Shown: piece by piece, positions 23,287-35,591 of the stretch | How positions within the stretch are numbered: the stretch's first letter is position 1 | Layout: the number at the start of each line of letters is the position of its first letter | Source: Solen grandis | Taxonomy: Eukaryota; Mollusca; Bivalvia; Adapedonta; Solenidae | DNA: 64,000 nt | Assembly: GCA_021229015.1 (NCBI GenBank) | Contig: CM037781.1 | Location: forward strand, 72,990,903 to 73,054,902 | Reading direction: 5' to 3' | The notes under the pieces: model-generated | Database searches by the model: none | Told to the model about the DNA's origin: nothing | The model's input: only the letters and a program-made list of their open reading frames with translations | Translations under genes and position numbers: made by a program

Positions 23287-26200
23287 CCTGTCTGCCCATG
23301 TGGAAGTTTCTGGACTTCGTTGTCACCCACCGGCCGTCCATCTTCATCATGCTGCAACCATTTATACAGTTCAAGGTAGGAACAAATCTATACTTCCCCC
23401 CCTCCCCCATTCATAGCAATATTTTGGAGAAAAAGGTGCGAAAAAGTGGTGTATGGTTGGATTTTGTTAAAGTTTTTCTTTTTCTCAAGTATTAATCACA
23501 CTGATTCAGGAGTTCTGGTTTAGTTGTTAAGAAACTTGATCAGGATAATAGTCTTTATAATATATTACATGAGTATGGGACAAATTTGTGTTTGAGAAAT
23601 CTGACTATAATGCACTACATTAACCTCTTGGTTCCCATGGGATGTATCTATATTGTCAAAATTTTGTTACATTGGTCCTCAAATAGTAGAGGTTTTTTTT
23701 TCTCCTGAATTTCATAGACACACTTTTCAAAAATAATACTGACTATATACTAAAGGTATAAAGAAATGGAACTAATATCTGTATGCGATATGAAGTTTCA
23801 GAATTGTTTATCGCATATGAAAAGTCCCAGCTTATTTTAAAGAGATTATTCTTTTTAAAGCATTTCTAGTGTCTGTATAGATTTTAGGAAAAATATCTGT
23901 TAATGAAGTATGTTTGTGATGGTCAGATGATGCGGGTGAACTGTGACACGGCCCAGGAGTACTACATTCAACAGACCATCAAGGACAAGCTGCAGGGGTA
24001 CAGCTTCACCCACCCCAAATGTACGGGATCCATCCTGGTGGAGCTCGCCCTGGAACTGAAGCAGGTCAAGGAAGAGTTCATAGCCACTGGAGGTATGCTT
24101 CTTGTTATTGCAACAAGTTTTCTTTATTCTAAGAACTCGAGACACCCATACTTCAACTGGTGCCAACATCGACAGTGCATCATTTGCAATGGTCAAAGTT
24201 TGCAAAAGTTTATTAAGAAACACCTTGGGCTTGTTCAAATTTGTTATTTCATATAGTCTTGTGTTTTTTTTAAATTTTAATACACAATTTGAATATGCTC
24301 ATCCAAAGTTAGTACTACATGGAATTGGCAGTTTGTAAACTTAAGTCATTCTTAAAGTGATATCGGGTACTCACCTTTAATAATTTACATCTCAATATGA
24401 CAATTAGAAATACAGTAATGTATAAATGATATAGATTTTTTATTAAAAATCTCGGTTCAATTCATCTTTTTGTTTAGGAGAGTACAGGTCACGGTCAGCC
24501 ACCATGGTAACGGAGAGGTCAGATTTCTCCCAGGCCCATTTCCAGGAGGCAAGGACCAAGGCCAATGCCACAGAGATCACGGCTGAGATTATTGGGCCGC
24601 CCAAACCCACCCTGGCCACCATAGGGAAGAGGGCAAGTAAAGGTCAGTCCACAGTCCATGTTGGTCAGTTTATCTTTCATGGCCTTCCGAGGTGAAATAA
24701 AAACAATCGGTGTAGTTTTTTCTTTGGCAAGATTTTATCAATGAAAATCTAAGCCCTGCCTGTTTTCAACATGGCCAGGTCAACTGCTCACCAACAAAAC
24801 ATGGATTTTGTATAAATCAGGTCAACCATTGACTACCTATTATCCCAGTGTAGCTGTTAGATTGCCTGTAAGTTTTTTTAATACATGTTAATGGAAAGTT
24901 CCATCTAAAGGGAGAGAGAAAAAAAAGTTTATAGGCAGATCTTCAAAAATAAGGGTTGTTTATCAAGCACTTTATGGATAAGATGATTTTATGACTGTTC
25001 AAGACATGTCTTAACCTATGTTGTTAACCCTTTCCCTTATATAGACTCATTTTAACCCTTTCCCTTATATAGACTCATTTTAACCCTTTCCCTTATATAG
25101 ACTCATTTTAACCCTTTCCCTCATATAGACTCATTTTGACGCCCTCAGTAGGTATCATATAAAGCCTGATCTGCAGAAAACTACAGTTAAACCTTACCAA
25201 ATTTAATTATAAAGTCCTCATTTCCAGACCACTGAGGAGCAGCGAACAGCATAAAACCTGATCAGCCTGCGAGTTACTCGCAGGCTGATCTGGTTTTATG
25301 CTGTTCGCATAGGTCTTTTCATGGTTTCCTCTATGAGGGAAAGGGTTAAGAGAGTCGCAAGTAAATCATAGTGTTAGATTATCTCACACTAGTCTGATTT
25401 TTTGTGATGTACTGCAAACTTAGGACATCATGTTAGATAGCTTACTTATCAGGATGTCTGGGTGATATGATGGTTACAAATTCTCTACCAACAAATGCCT
25501 CCCGTGTTTGATTTCTGGACATGTTCCGATTATCTGTCCAGACTCATGGTTTTTGTTTGGGTACTCCAGTTTCCTCCCATAATGCACTATCAAGTGAGAT
25601 TTAAATAGTTGAGAAAATTTGTTTTGCAATCAGTTTAATTGAAAAAGTAATCACAACATTATTTTGGTGCACAAATTAATGGCCTTGAAAAGGATTCTGT
25701 AGACACTCTGCCCAAAGTATAGCCAGCATGAAATGTTTGGGTAATATTATAGTTAGTTGAAAACCATTTTTTGCTGTTGGTGTATTTTGTACTAAGATAA
25801 ACTGATTTTTTTCTAGCCACCATCCTGTCCCAGAGTTCCAACACCAGCGCACCATTCAAGGCAACAGTGATGACATCCAGCTTTGACAGTGGAAGTCCTG
25901 GAGCAGACAGGAAGACGTGCCGCCGTATCTCTGCCAAGGACGGAACCAGGATTCTGGAGAAGTTCAAGAAACCCACACAAGATGATCTGTCTCCCATTGG
26001 TGGGTGTTGAATTATTAAACAATTTGAAATGGCCTCTTCAAAAATCTATGCAAGTCTAAAGGTCATTTATGTTATCAAATATGAATGGGAGTCAAGATTT
26101 CAATTTTGAGCTTATTTATTAACATATTCAAAAACTAAAATTAATATTTCATTAAATATTTGTTTTATATACAGGTTTTTTATGTTATATTCCAGTGTAA

Positions 26201-29200
26201 TTCATATTCTTCAAGAAAATATTTTTTCACTTCAAGTAAAGGGATAAATATTTACTGTGTTACAGAGCAAATAGTGCCGGAGACAGAGTCCAAACTGAGT
26301 CGTCAGCCCACATTGTGTTCCGCCCCTCCATGTCTCACCAGAACAGTATTGATGAGCAGAGTCTGCCAGCACAGGTGCTGTATGAAAATGAAGGTAGGTA
26401 CCACACAAGTTCTTCATAAAAATAAGGTACCACACAGGTGCTGTATGAAAATGAAGGTAGGTACCACACAGGTGCTTCATAAAGATAAGGTACCACACAG
26501 GTGCTGTATGAATATGAAGGTAGTACCACACAGGTGCTGTATGAATATGAGGGTAGGTACCACACGGGTGCTGTATTGAAATGAGGGTAGGTACCACACA
26601 AGTTCTTCATAAAAAATAAGGTACCACACAGGTTCTGCATAAAAAAATAAGGTACCACACAGGTTCTGCATAAAAATAAGGTACCACACAGGTTCTGCAT
26701 AAAAAATTAGGTACCACACAGGTTCTGCATAAAAATAAGGTACCACACAAGTTCTTCATAAAAAATAAGGTACCACACAAGTTCTTCATAAAAAATAAGG
26801 TACCACACAAGTTCTGCATAAAAAATAAGGTACCACACAAGTTCTTCATAAAAAATAAGGTACCACACAAGTTCTTCATAAAAAATAAGGTACCACACAA
26901 GTTCTTCATAAAAAATAAAGTACCACACAGGTTCTGCATAAAAAATAAGGTACCACACAGGTTCTGCATAAAAATAAGGTACCACACAAGTTCTTCATAA
27001 AAAATAAGGTACCACACAAGTTCTTCATAAAAAATAAAGTACCACACAGGTTCTGCATAAAAAATAAGTACCACACAGTTCTGCATAAAAATAAGGTACC
27101 ACACATTCTGTATAAAAAATAGTTACCATACAAGTTCTCCATAAAAATGAGAGAAGGTACCTCACAGGTTCTCTATGTATGAGGATTGCACAAGTTCTCA
27201 AAAATAAAGTACTACACAGGTTCTGCATAAAAACGAGGGTAAGTACCACACAAGTTCTTCATAAAAAATAAGGTTCCACACAGGTTCTGTATAAAAATGA
27301 ATGTAGTTGCCATACAAGTTCTCCATAAAAATGAGAGAAGGTACCTCACAGGTTCTCTGTGTATGAGGATTGCTACCACACAGGTATTGTAACTCGGACG
27401 CTATACAGTCTGCACAGCAAAGAAAAAAAAATCCATTCATTGTTGTATATACCATTTAACTTTCAGTAAATTAATATGCATCAAGTCCCACGTCAAGAAG
27501 GAGCCATACTAGAATAAAGTCAAATTGTATCCTGTTATGTTTCTTTCTATAACTATGCTATTAGCGTTTTTTTGTTGTTGTTATACCCCCGAAACAAAGT
27601 TTGGGGGGGTATATAGGAGTCACCCGGTGGTCGGTCGGTCGGTCGGTCGGTCGGTTGGTCGGTCGGTCGGTCCAGCGGTCCGTTGCATTTTCCTTGTCCG
27701 GAGCATAACTTGAAAACCACAAGTTGGAATTCAAAACAACTTCATGCAATGATCAAGCACATGGAGAGGAAGTGCAGTGCACAAGAACCATAACTCCATC
27801 TTGACTTATTATGAAGTTATTGCCCTTTGTTACTTTTCCTTGTCCGGAGCATAACTTGAAAAGTACAAGTTTGATTTCAAAACAATTTCATACAATGGTC
27901 AACCACAATATGAGAAAGTGCAGTGCACAAGAACCATAACTCTATCTAGAGTAATTACAGAGTTATTGCCCTTTGTATTTTTTCCTTGTCCGGAGTATAA
28001 CTTGTAAAGTACTGATTGGATTTCAAAACAATTTCATACAATGGTCAAGCACAATGAGAGGAAGTGCAGTGCACAAGAACAATAACTCTATCTAGAGTAA
28101 TTACAGAGTTATTGCCCTTTGTATTTTTTCCTTGTCCGGAGTATAACTTGTAAAGTACTGGTTGGATTTCAAAACAATTTCATACAATGGTCAAGCACAA
28201 TGAGAGGAAGTGCAGTGCACAAGAACCATAACTCTATCTATAGGAATTACAGAGTTATTGCCCTTTGTTACTTTTCCTTGTCCAGAGTATAACTTGTAAA
28301 CTACTGGTTGGATTTCAAAACAATTTCATACAATGGTCAACCACAATATGAGGAAGTGCAGTGCACAAGAACCATAACTCTATCTATAGGAATGACAGAG
28401 TTATTGCCCTTAGTTACTTTTCCTTGTCCAGAGTATAACTTGTAAACTACTGGTTGGATTTCAAAACAATTTCATACAATGGTCAACCACAATAGAGGAA
28501 GTGCAGTGCACAAGAACCATAACTCTATCTAGAGTAATTACAGAGTTATTTTCCTTTGTTACTTTTCCTTGTTTTTCTTGTCCTGAACATAACTCGAATA
28601 TTATACATGGTATATACTTGAAACTTAAAATGTAAACAGATGGCGACTAGGAGAAGTGCAGTGTCCAAGAACTGTAACCTTATATTTTTAAACTACTGTG
28701 ACAAACAACCATTATTGACTCTCAACTTTAAATAAAAACTTTACTTATTAATATCACAACCAATATACTATGTATACAGGTTCTTATCTATGCTCTGCCT
28801 GAAGTCTGGCTTCTCCTGCATTAAAGTATTTTGCGGGGGTATTAATCACCTTCAGTGATAGCTCTAGTTGTTTTTGTTATAGTGTTGGCTTATAAGAAAT
28901 ATTCTAATATAGGACAATATTGTGTATGTACAGAGGTGCTACGGCCAGGTGACGACCTTAACCCGAGAGAGCATCGGCTGCAGAGACAGGATGCCAAGAG
29001 CCGTAAAACATTCAAGATGAAGCGAACTAAGACCAAAACAACCAGCGTACGGAAGTTTGTATCAAACCGTGCACCACATGATAACAGTGATTCAGAGAGT
29101 AACAGCACGGAAAGCTCACCGACACACTGGAATAAGAAACACGGGGACGGAGAGGTGTTGCAGTTACACCGGACAGGGACTGGGGTCCATCAGCCAAGGG

Positions 29201-29387
29201 CTGGATCTCCCAAAGTTCCGTCCACCATGGCAAGGTCTGTGGAAACCATCAGTGAAAATACAGTGGACAGGAAAAAGGTGAGATAGACATTCTTATTGTA
29301 ATCAACAATAAAAATTTAATCATATCATCACCCCATCACCATCATCACCCCATCATCATCACCATCATCATCATCACCCCAATCATC

Positions 29388-29418
<31 letters not shown>

Positions 29419-32400
29419 CATCCCAACATCATCATCACCCCATCATCATCATCATCATCACCCCATCATCATCATCACATCATCACCCATCATCATCACA
29501 TCACCCATATCACATCATCACATCATCCATCATCCATCACCCAATCATCATCATCACCATCACCCCATAATCATCATCATCATCACCCCATCATCATCAT
29601 CATCATCATCGACCCATCATCATCACCATCACCCCATCATCACCACCATATCACATCACCCTCACATCATCACCCCATCATCATCATCATCGTCACCCCA
29701 TCATCATCATCAGCAACATCACTATAGTCATCATTATTTGATTATAATAAACCTCAAAATGTATATAACTCAACTTCATTTAAAGAGGTAATACATGATA
29801 TTGCTCACTTCAGTCTTTCAGACGCCTGTTGTTGGAAAGTAGAACATTCAGTTGTTCCTGGAACTGGCTCCCTCACCTGGTGACCCCACAGTTTGTTCAT
29901 ACAGACCTTCGTCTTCTCTCGACTCATTCAATTTCCTTTCCAATCTGAAACTTTTTTCCTGAGCATGAAGTCATTTCTGGAAAAAAATTGTAGAATATTA
30001 AGCATGGTCATTCTGATATTTATAATGTATATCTTAAAATGCTGAAATGCATGTGGTTTACTAAGATAACAGAAGTTTAGATTTATAGTTATGCTCTCTA
30101 TAATTCCTGTGTCAAAAACTGTGTCTGTCTTTCCTTCTTAAACTTCACTTTCTTGATATTCTCAAGTGCCTGTTTCCTTAAGCATGGTAAAACAAATAGA
30201 AGACATTTGGTATTTACAGTACTGTTTTTCTTTCCAGATAAACAAACAAGCAAAACAAACAAACAAACAAAATGTAATGTTATTGCAACACATTATTAGA
30301 GGTCTGGATTGGATTTTTTTTTTGATATTCTGGAATGAAGCATGCATGGCAGATTTGACCATCAGGAGTTTTAAGACTCTAAAGTTCAGATCCTGAACAT
30401 ACATACATATGAGTAATTGTTTGGTTGTGGATTTCACCATACATATGAGTAATTGTTTGGTTGTGGATTTCACCATACGTATGAGTAATTGTTTGGTTGG
30501 GATTTCACCATACATATGAGTAATTGTTTGGTTGTGGATTTCACCATACATATGAGTAATTGTTTGGTTGTGGATTTCACTATACATATGAGTAATTGTT
30601 TGGTTGTGGATTTCACCATACGTATGAGTAATTGTTTGGTTTGATTTCACCATACATATGAGTAATTGTCTGGTTTTGATTTCACCATACATATGAGTAA
30701 TTTTCTGGTTGTGAATTTCACCATACATATGAGTAATTTCTGGTTGTGGATTTCAGGGCTTCACCTGTATTTTAGTTTTCATAGAATTTACATGAAATAA
30801 ACATGTTGTATGATCCATGCACCAAAGCACTGGATATTGGTGAACTCTTTTTAATACCATTATTGTCTGTTTATGGGGCAGGTGCTCTATTGAATGGTAA
30901 ACAACAGAGAGATATTATACTGTTTAATATGAGTGGTTTAAATTTTTCTATACCATGAAGTTGCCAAAAAAAGGAGAAACATGTGTGTCCTGATTTTAAA
31001 AATGTATATACATGTATTCCTTTTGTAGAAAGTCTAATTGTTTAAGTCTTTTTTCTCTTGCCGTGAAATTTCACAAATGTTAGATGATGTATATCTTCTT
31101 GTCTCTTCATTTCGTGTTGTATTTTCAACTGAGCATGTATTTCTCAAAACAGTTCTAAATACAAGAAATGTAGCATGTCCTCTATATAGAGTCTGCTGGC
31201 TCAGAGTAGGATTTCTGATAAATAAGTAAATTGTTCTTTTCATAAGTTGTAATTATTTGTATTCACAGCACTGTAAATGAATCTTGATTTAAATGGTAAA
31301 TGCACATTTTGAAGAGGGATTCCTACAAAATATGTACATGTATACTGTAAAATAATTCATTTCAATTCCTGTTAACTAATTTTTGTAGGTTTCTTAGATA
31401 AACATCATGGAAACTGTTCAGTAAAGAGATATCATGTTTTATGGAACATGAAATGAACTTTTTTAGACTGAACAATATTTCATGTGAACATAATATGATT
31501 TACATGTAGATCCACACCATTGTCAGTGCACTATTCAAGCTTCAAACCTTTACTATAATAGTGAAATATTTCTGATGGTTTGTTAGTAGAATATCAACAA
31601 ATCTTCCTCTACGTTTTTCAGCCCAGTCGGCCTCGCTACATTCAGCGATCCAAATCACATGATGACCCTCATGCTGATATACACGCCCCAGCTGGTACTG
31701 TCCGCGGTCGCATTGCTCGCCAGGGGGCTCGTATGGTGAGGTCAAGGTCACCTTCATCAAGCCCAGTACACGCCCAGAAGCCCTTGATGGGAAGCTCCAT
31801 AAGCTCACCTGCTAGAGGTTCAGGTGACGAAGGTCGCAGCAGTCCAGCAGAGGTGGTGGTCAATATGACATACGCCCAGATGCCCGGAGCTGGCAGCCCT
31901 CCCCAGAGCGCCCAGTCAGTGAAGGAAAGCCGACCTCATTTCAGGTACAGTCTGAAGAAGCAGGGTACCAGGCCATCACCCACGGCAACCTCCCCGCTAA
32001 GTCCTACCCAACCAGTACTTTCAGTGTATGGACTTACAAGCTCTGGTCACCCTACACTGACCGTCCATAGCCCGGTCAGTCCAGTACAACCTCCTGTCAC
32101 AAGTCATTTGTCTCCATCACCGACCAGTCAGGATATGAGTCCTGTCAGTCCACAGAGCCTGTCCAGTCCTAGCGAACATTTCAATCCACCTGGTTACGAG
32201 AAACCAAAAACTAGCTTAAAATCAAAATCATCGAAACCCAGCATGGTTCAGTCTCGCATTCAGCAGTTTATGATGGCGGACAGAAGCCAGGCCATGAGTC
32301 CACCTAAACTAACGTCACCGGAGAGAATCAAACCACTAGCCCCACCACCAATTCCACCCAGGAGTCAGCAACAGACCACTTCCTTTACTAAGAGTGCAGA

Positions 32401-32770
32401 CACCAAACAGCCACCAAGTCCCCAGTCTGAACTGCAGCAGAGATTTAAATCTCGGAGCCGACAGAGGCCCATCAGCCCGCCCTCACGACTGACTGCCGCC
32501 TCAAAGTTCTCTCAACAAGAACCACCAATACCACCCAGAACCACCAACCCATTTATGTCGTCACCTGAGTCTGAAAAACCAGAATCCTTGTCCAGTCCGG
32601 AAAAGACGGACCGAGACCGGATTGGCCAGTCTTATGTATCGTCACGCTGCTCGTCTGATGAATCTCTGACGGAGTTTTCTTCCTTGTTGAAGGACGATGA
32701 AAAGACGAAGTCACAATCCTCCATCTGTATCTACTTTGACGGTAGAGATGTACCGGATACACTGGTGTGA
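23287..32770 (+). CDS. UNC80: UNC80-like protein, C-terminal part (7 exons, 5' partial)
   Basis: Exons: 23287-23375, 23927-24092, 24478-24642, 25817-25999, 26268-26393, 28934-29277, 31622-32770 (stop TGA). All join in phase and encode ~740 residues. The first two exons read WKFLDFVVTHRPSIFIMLQP and VNCDTAQEYYIQQTIKDKL, then ELALELKQVKEEF, an ordered helical segment. From exon 3 on the protein is Ser/Pro-rich and probably disordered, with a basic tract (KTFKMKRTKTKTTSVRK, exon 6), SH3-type PPPIPPR and PPIPPR motifs, and a C-terminal DTLV fitting a class I PDZ ligand. UNC80 is a ~3,200-residue scaffold linking UNC79 to the NALCN sodium-leak channel at the neuronal plasma membrane. The assignment rests on remembered resemblance and overall architecture; another large HEAT-type scaffold is possible. 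The exon 5 acceptor must be the second AG of acagag to keep frame. Confidence 0.6.
25024..25349 (-). mobile_element. piggyBac-like hairpin MITE, copy 4, with amplified end
   Basis: Reversed copy within an intron of the UNC80-like gene. The + strand left end is repeated four times at a 28-bp period (starts 25024, 25052, 25080 and 25108: ttaaccctttcccttatata plus gactcatt). The hairpin and the other end (25349) are intact. Confidence 0.88.
25455..25605 (+). mobile_element. tRNA-derived SINE fragment
   Basis: It has a tRNA-like head (ATGATGGTTACAAATTC with a CGTGTTTGATTTC B-box relic), then ggtactccagtttcctccca, similar to the conserved core of invertebrate SINEs and shared in reverse with the SINE at 46436-46660. 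It is intronic and diverged. Confidence 0.5.
26376..27390 (+). repeat. minisatellite starting at a splice donor
   Basis: The end of exon 5 and its donor read caggtgctgtatgaaaatga followed by aggtaggtaccacac. The first array units repeat this almost exactly (26428-26600). Later units have shortened to ~29-31 bp, aataaggtaccacacaagtt plus cttcataaaa or ctgcataaaa, for roughly 30 copies. The most distal units near 27120-27390 are diverged and longer. The array contains many GGTAGGTACC and AAGGTACC sequences resembling 5' splice sites. Long - strand frames across it are only translated repeat. Confidence 0.93.
27583..28842 (+). mobile_element. element with ATACCCCCG ends and internal ~146-bp tandem units
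   Basis: It begins ATACCCCCGAAACAAAG and ends TTTTGCGGGGGTAT, a short inverted repeat. After a (GGTC)n run (about 27629-27672) come six to seven ~146-150-bp units, each with 'ttccttgtccggagcataac', 'tttcatacaatggtcaa', 'gaagtgcagtgcacaagaac' and 'gagttattgccctttgt'. No coding sequence was seen. It lies in the intron before exon 6 of the UNC80-like gene. Confidence 0.75.
29320..29725 (+). repeat. (ATC)n/(CATCACCC)n microsatellite
   Basis: About 400 bp of CAT/ATC trinucleotides broken by CACCCC, beginning 43 bp after the exon 6 donor. Confidence 0.95.
30399..30755 (+). repeat. 36-bp minisatellite, about 10 units
   Basis: The unit is catacatatgagtaattgtt plus tggttgtggatttcac. Some units are shortened by 1-3 bp. 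It lies in the intron before the last exon of the UNC80-like gene. Confidence 0.93.
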
Positions 32771-34534
32771 ATGTCAAGGATTTACTCTGTGTTAGACCAG
32801 AACAACCGGAATCAAGTCAGATCAGCAAATGAACATTTAGCAGTCTGATTACATTACACCACTGTTTGTTTATTTGTTTGCCAAAGTTTTCAGTCAAATG
32901 TTTAGCTTGATCTATTGATTTGTGCTTACATTGGTTTTACAAAGTGTCAAATGTGTTTTTAGGGTTACTGGTTATAGTTTAGAATTGAGACACTCTTTAA
33001 AATTGCAAATAGTCTTGCTCTAATTTCTGTTTTTATAATTATATCAAAACTTATCAAAATACTTAAATTTTGTTGAAATGAACTATTTTAGTGATGATTA
33101 TTGTCATAGTTAATAAATCATCTGTGCTCTTTAATTTACTGCTATTTACAAATCTCGGGCCTGCATTTCTTGAAATGTTATGAATTCAGGTTTTTACCTC
33201 AAATGTAGTAAAATTTTACATCACCATATTTATGAGATATCTAAATCACTGAAGACCATTCTCAACAAGAACATACTAACAGTTAATTGTCTGCATTTCT
33301 TTAATTATCTTATTGTCTGCAATACTTTTATTATCTTATTATCTCAATAAATAATGGTGTTCTAAATAAAAAAAAATAAAAAGGTGAAAAAATTGATTAA
33401 AATGCAGACTTAATATTGAATGCAAATGATATTGTCCAGGCTGGTAATGTGCAATATGTGAATCAAGTCTTTCATCCTTATTGCCAAGATATAGACTGGT
33501 TTAACTCTGTACAACATGGGAGTTACAAGGAAATGCAATGAGTACAAATCTGATCAGCTGGCAAGTAACTCACAAGCTGATCATGTGTATACTGTTTGCT
33601 TTACCTCAGTTACATTGAGAAGTGGACACTGTTAATTTTCTTCAGTTTTAAAATCACATAGTTATGTATAAAGTCCTATATTTTATGTCAGGATGGAATG
33701 GAGTGATGCATGGTTAAAGATCAAAGTCAGATGACAATACAAACATCAAGGTTTGACATCTGATGTGTGTAAAGGTCAAGGTCATATGAAATTTTAGTTG
33801 TAAGTTTAAAGGTCATTTGAAAGATCAAAGTTATTCTAGCAATAAAGAAGCTTAAATGGGTTGTATTATGTGCATTATGAATCCTTTTTAAAAATTTATC
33901 AATTGAATTTTATACCATTGTTTATATCATTATACTATAATGATGTCATTATTATAATAGAACTAAGGAGGTTGTAATACGGATATTGCTGAATGCCACT
34001 TGGTTTTGTAGAGACTTTAACTTGATTGCTTATTATGTATTTAACCATTCTTAGGAAAAAAAATAAAATGAATTATTTCAGATTCAAAAAGACTTTAAGA
34101 ATGTGTACAGTATAGTATCTATTTATAGACATTGTTGCACTTGTTGCTTTTTGAAATACAGTGTAGATCCAGTACCAGGAGTGTCATTTTAATGTAAACC
34201 ATGGACCCCAAAATCTGTAATACCGGTAATTGTTGGAATGTACAGGCTAACTATGTCCAATGCGTTATCTGGTTATGGTCTTATAATGAATAGACCCTGT
34301 ATATAATGAACACAGGTAGCTTTCACTTTTGTTACTGTTGGTATAGTTTATATTTGTTTGATGTTGGTCATTTATATTTGATGTTGATCATTTATATTTG
34401 TTGTGTTTACATTAGCATGTTTTTGTTTACTTGTTATTTATACATGGAGCTGGTAAACAGTATTCCCTAGCAAATACAATCAGAACTTTTGTTCACTCCG
34501 TCAATTAGTGGCTTTACTGGAATCATGGATGTCG

Positions 34535-34690
34535 CGACCCTTTACCTCATGAATATTTCATGTACAAATTTACAGAACTTTAAATGGTATACTAGTATAG
34601 AGCAAAACATTTTTCTTTGCCATGCAGACTGTAGAATCGGAGTTTCCATTATTGTTGTTAACAGAAGATACCCAGATCTGCTCTATTTGC
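34535..34690 (+). repeat. dispersed repeat family X, copy 2 (no MITE)
   Basis: Shares 'acctcatgaatatttcatg', 'aactttaaatggtata', 'gcagactgtagaatcggagt' and 'gatctgctctat' with copies at 14185 and 41502, but has no MITE after it. Confidence 0.5.
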
Positions 34691-35037
34691 CAAGGCATCA
34701 AAACAAGTCTATTCAAGTTAAAGGGTTGGTTATTTAGTTTCCCAGTTAACAGTTAACTTGATATACTGTAGTTCCTCATTGTAAAAAAAAAAATGGTAGC
34801 TTGTTTTGGTTTGGGGTCTAGGTTGCTATCACTAATATTGAAAATTAAAATTGATAGCAAGAAGGGAGGTTGTTAAGATGTTTGCAGGTGTATTTACAAC
34901 CCTTCAGTGATGAAGTTATTGTATATAGTAGAATTATTTGTTAAGATTTGTGTTGTGGTAGTTGTTAACAGCATTTATACAAATACTGGTAGAGGTCTCC
35001 TTTAAGACTGCTTTTGTTTTTATTTGTGATCAGGATT

Positions 35038-35043
35038 AATAAA
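35038..35043 (+). terminator. candidate poly(A) signal, UNC80-like gene
   Basis: AATAAA within 'ggattaataaatctataact', followed by a T/G-rich stretch (tttgtttttttc) about 20 bp on. Transcript evidence would be needed to choose it over upstream signals. Confidence 0.4.
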
Positions 35044-35585
35044 TCTATAACTCAAATAACATTTGTTTTTTTCATTCATACATCCAGTTATTCTATTAAT
35101 GTAAGATTGTATTTCATGTTATTAAATTATCTTGGAACAATGTGTTCTGTTTTCGTTCCAACGCCTGCAATTTAAAACCATTTGGTTACCATAGTGTTGA
35201 TATATAACAATTGAAACATTTATCGAGGGACCACATGACCCCTACAAGTTAATTGGAAAATACATCCAAATAAACTATTAGTTCAGTCCGTCTCTCTCAA
35301 CACATAGTGGTAGACAACTATATTTTTTTTAACAGCCTCTAAATAATCCATGTCAGGTAGAGGTTTGTGTAAGTGATCTGGTAGCTTGGTTAGAAGAATA
35401 CTCACTCACTTCAGCCTGCACTTTCAATGGAGTCCCTGGTACAAGTTGCAGTCTGACTGCACATTTTTCACCTGGACTGGTTACATTTCCTGGGTCTAAG
35501 ATGATGACTGAAGATGAAGCAATGCAGGTTCACAACTGGGTGAAAAGGAAAGACACAACACGTATCAAGCATTCATAGTCTACAT

Positions 35586-35591
35586 TTTATT
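35586..35591 (-). terminator. candidate poly(A) signal, RapGEF1
   Basis: AATAAA on the - strand (TTTATT on +), in 'gatgcaataaaatgtaga'. It would end a 3' UTR of ~5 kb from the stop at 40560 and sits ~550 bp from the convergent gene's candidate signal. Nearer signals are possible. Confidence 0.3.

Larger units (their letters stand above)
32771..35060 (+). other. probable 3' UTR of the UNC80-like gene
   Basis: About 2.3 kb of AT-rich sequence follow the stop codon. Several AATAAA or near matches are present, and the last strong one is at 35038. A decayed MITE hairpin ('gatcagctggcaagtaactc' region) is at about 33480-33640. The extent is inferred, not shown. Confidence 0.45.

Noticed and set aside
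25024..25135. Telomere-like TAACCC repeat
   Set aside because: The motif is TTAACCCTTTCCC at a 28-bp period and belongs to a MITE end.
26232..27455. Long - strand reading frames with repeated CGTLFF/VWYLIF
   Set aside because: They are translations of the minisatellite in frames without stops; no protein evidence.
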